A DNA stretch of 32,795 nucleotides from Blastococcus sp. CT_GayMR20. GTDB taxonomy: Bacteria; Actinomycetota; Actinomycetes; Mycobacteriales; Geodermatophilaceae. The stretch spans positions 1-32,795 of the forward strand of contig NZ_SPQM01000050.1 of assembly GCF_004570345.1 (NCBI RefSeq), read 5' to 3'. The notes below the pieces were generated by a model that saw only the letters and a program-made list of their open reading frames with translations, had not been told where the DNA came from and made no database searches. Position numbers and translations under genes: made by a program. Positions 32,059 through 32,795 of this stretch are shown piece by piece (the stretch's first letter is position 1; every line of letters starts with the position of its first letter).

Positions 32059-32618
32059 CGACGGCGATCCCGGCGACCGCGGAGGGGTGGCTGGCCGAGC
32101 ACCGGGACGGCGCGACCCCTGGCGAGGCGCTGGAGTTCTTCGACTCGCTGCCCGCTGTGGCTCTCGACGAGATGATCGGCCGGTGGCGGGGCAGCGGCCT
32201 GCACACGGGGTCGCCGCTGGACGGGCTGCTCGAGGCCTACGGCTGGTACGGCAAGCAGTTCACCGGCGTGGAGTCGGTGCACCCGCTGCTGTTCAGCACC
32301 CGCGGCGGCCCGCGGCCGGTGGACCCCGCGTGGATCCCGCTGGGCCTGCTCCGCGACTATGCGGGCCTGGCGAAGTTCCGACCGCTGCGGACGGCGTTCG
32401 GCGGGATCCGGCCGCTGCTCTACACGAACCAGCCGAAGGCCCGCCTGCGCACCGTGCACCACCGCGGGGTGGCCACCGCCGCCATGGTCTACGACGCCCT
32501 GCCGATCATCGACGTCTTCCGGCGGGTGAGCGCCGACGTCCTGCTCGCAGCCATGGACATGCGCGGGCTGGCGGCGCCGTTCTTCTTCGTGCTCTCCCGG
32601 GACGACACGGAGGGTTGA
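32055..32618 (+). CDS. GXWXG/DUF4334 domain protein
   Basis: A 187-residue protein. The first part (residues 25-70) has the GXWXG motif (GRWRGSGLHTGSPLDGLLEAYGWYGKQF), and the second part (120-187; RLRTVHHRGVATAAMVYDALPIIDVFRRV) matches DUF4334. Proteins with this pair are widespread in actinomycetes; no biochemical function is established to my knowledge, though a small-ligand or lipid-binding role has been suspected because of their fold. GTG start by GTGA overlap with the DUF4177 gene. It converges on arsC with three bases between stops. Confidence 0.88.
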   Translation: MTTAIPATAEGWLAEHRDGATPGEALEFFDSLPAVALDEMIGRWRGSGLHTGSPLDGLLEAYGWYGKQFTGVESVHPLLFSTRGGPRPVDPAWIPLGLLRDYAGLAKFRPLRTAFGGIRPLLYTNQPKARLRTVHHRGVATAAMVYDALPIIDVFRRVSADVLLAAMDMRGLAAPFFFVLSRDDTEG

Positions 32619-32621
32619 CGG

Positions 32622-32795
32622 TCAGGCGGTCGGCACCTGCAGGTCGGCGAGAAGAGTGCGGATCCGCCCCTCGATCTCGTCGCGGATCGGCCGGACGGAC
32701 TCCACGCCCTTGCCGGCTGGGTCCTCGAGCTGCCAGTCGAGGTAGCGCTTGCCCGGGAAGATGGGGCAGGCGTCGCCGCAGCCCATCGTGATGAC
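32622..32795 (-). CDS. arsC: Arsenate reductase, low-molecular-weight phosphatase type (3' part)
   Basis: Only the last 57 residues are in the window; the gene begins beyond the right edge. VITMGCGDACPIFPGKRYLDW followed by EDPAGKGVESVRPIRDEIE is the conserved C-terminal part of ArsC of the low-molecular-weight tyrosine phosphatase fold, including the two Cys (CGDAC) that shuttle electrons. Such enzymes reduce arsenate to arsenite using thioredoxin or mycothiol. The catalytic P-loop Cys is outside the window, so activity cannot be judged. Confidence 0.85.
   Translation of the reverse strand, partial: VITMGCGDACPIFPGKRYLDWQLEDPAGKGVESVRPIRDEIEGRIRTLLADLQVPTA

Noticed and set aside
1..32795. 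Search for CRISPR arrays, tRNA/rRNA genes, insertion sequences, prophage genes and attachment sites
   Set aside because: No spaced direct repeats, no transposase or integrase motifs and no tRNA cloverleaf were seen. The only tandem repeat is inside the lipoprotein gene.

Overview
The window is about 32.8 kb of very GC-rich DNA (above 70% by eye), densely packed with genes on both strands. Strong third-position G/C bias and frequent GTG starts, together with an actinobacterial order of genes (extradiol-dioxygenase-like gene, miaA, dapF, hflX, lexA, a LysM gene divergent from lexA, nrdR-nrdJ) point to a high-GC actinomycete. The protein style suggests Geodermatophilaceae or a relative; that family assignment is an inference. 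I see no tRNA, rRNA, CRISPR array, insertion sequence or phage gene. This looks like ordinary chromosome rather than an island.

Layout. (1) 1-4.8 kb: start of a disordered-N-terminus protein on the minus strand, then an overlapping operon of dioxygenase-like gene, miaA (tRNA modification) and dapF (lysine/cell wall), a small disordered protein on the minus strand, and the ribosome-associated GTPase hflX. (2) 4.8-6.6 kb: a PAP2 phosphatase overlapping a secreted, C-terminally anchored beta-propeller-like protein. (3) 6.6-8.2 kb: lexA and a divergent membrane LysM protein, with three LexA (SOS) boxes between them. (4) 8.4-13.3 kb: an unrecognised Arg-rich repeat protein, then nrdR and the B12-dependent ribonucleotide reductase nrdJ, with a candidate pair of NrdR boxes 32 bp apart in front of nrdR. 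(5) 13.3-16.3 kb: a non-coding stretch with a large hairpin, then an MBL-fold hydrolase, a DUF817 membrane protein and a DUF3616 protein.

(6) 16.3-21.5 kb, minus strand: plsB translationally coupled to one 972-residue gene that joins a HAD phosphatase, a PlsC-type acyltransferase and a wax ester synthase/diacylglycerol acyltransferase. On paper the two genes cover most of the route from glycerol-3-phosphate to triacylglycerol. (7) 21.6-25.1 kb: a secreted M14 zinc carboxypeptidase, two tiny proteins and a multi-pass membrane protein. (8) 25.3-29.5 kb: a lipoprotein with a young tandem repeat tail, a membrane protein, an aldo/keto reductase and a glycerate kinase. (9) 29.6-32.8 kb: an alpha/beta hydrolase, an MGAT-like acyltransferase, DUF4177 and DUF4334 proteins, and the 3' end of an arsenate reductase gene on the minus strand.

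Themes that recur: very many genes begin exactly 6-7 bases after a TAnnnT or nAnnnT hexamer, the layout expected of leaderless transcripts; four-base ATGA/GTGA overlaps are common inside operons; and GC-rich hairpins, usually without a T-run, close most transcription units. The most unusual single item is the triple-domain lipid enzyme at 16308-19226.
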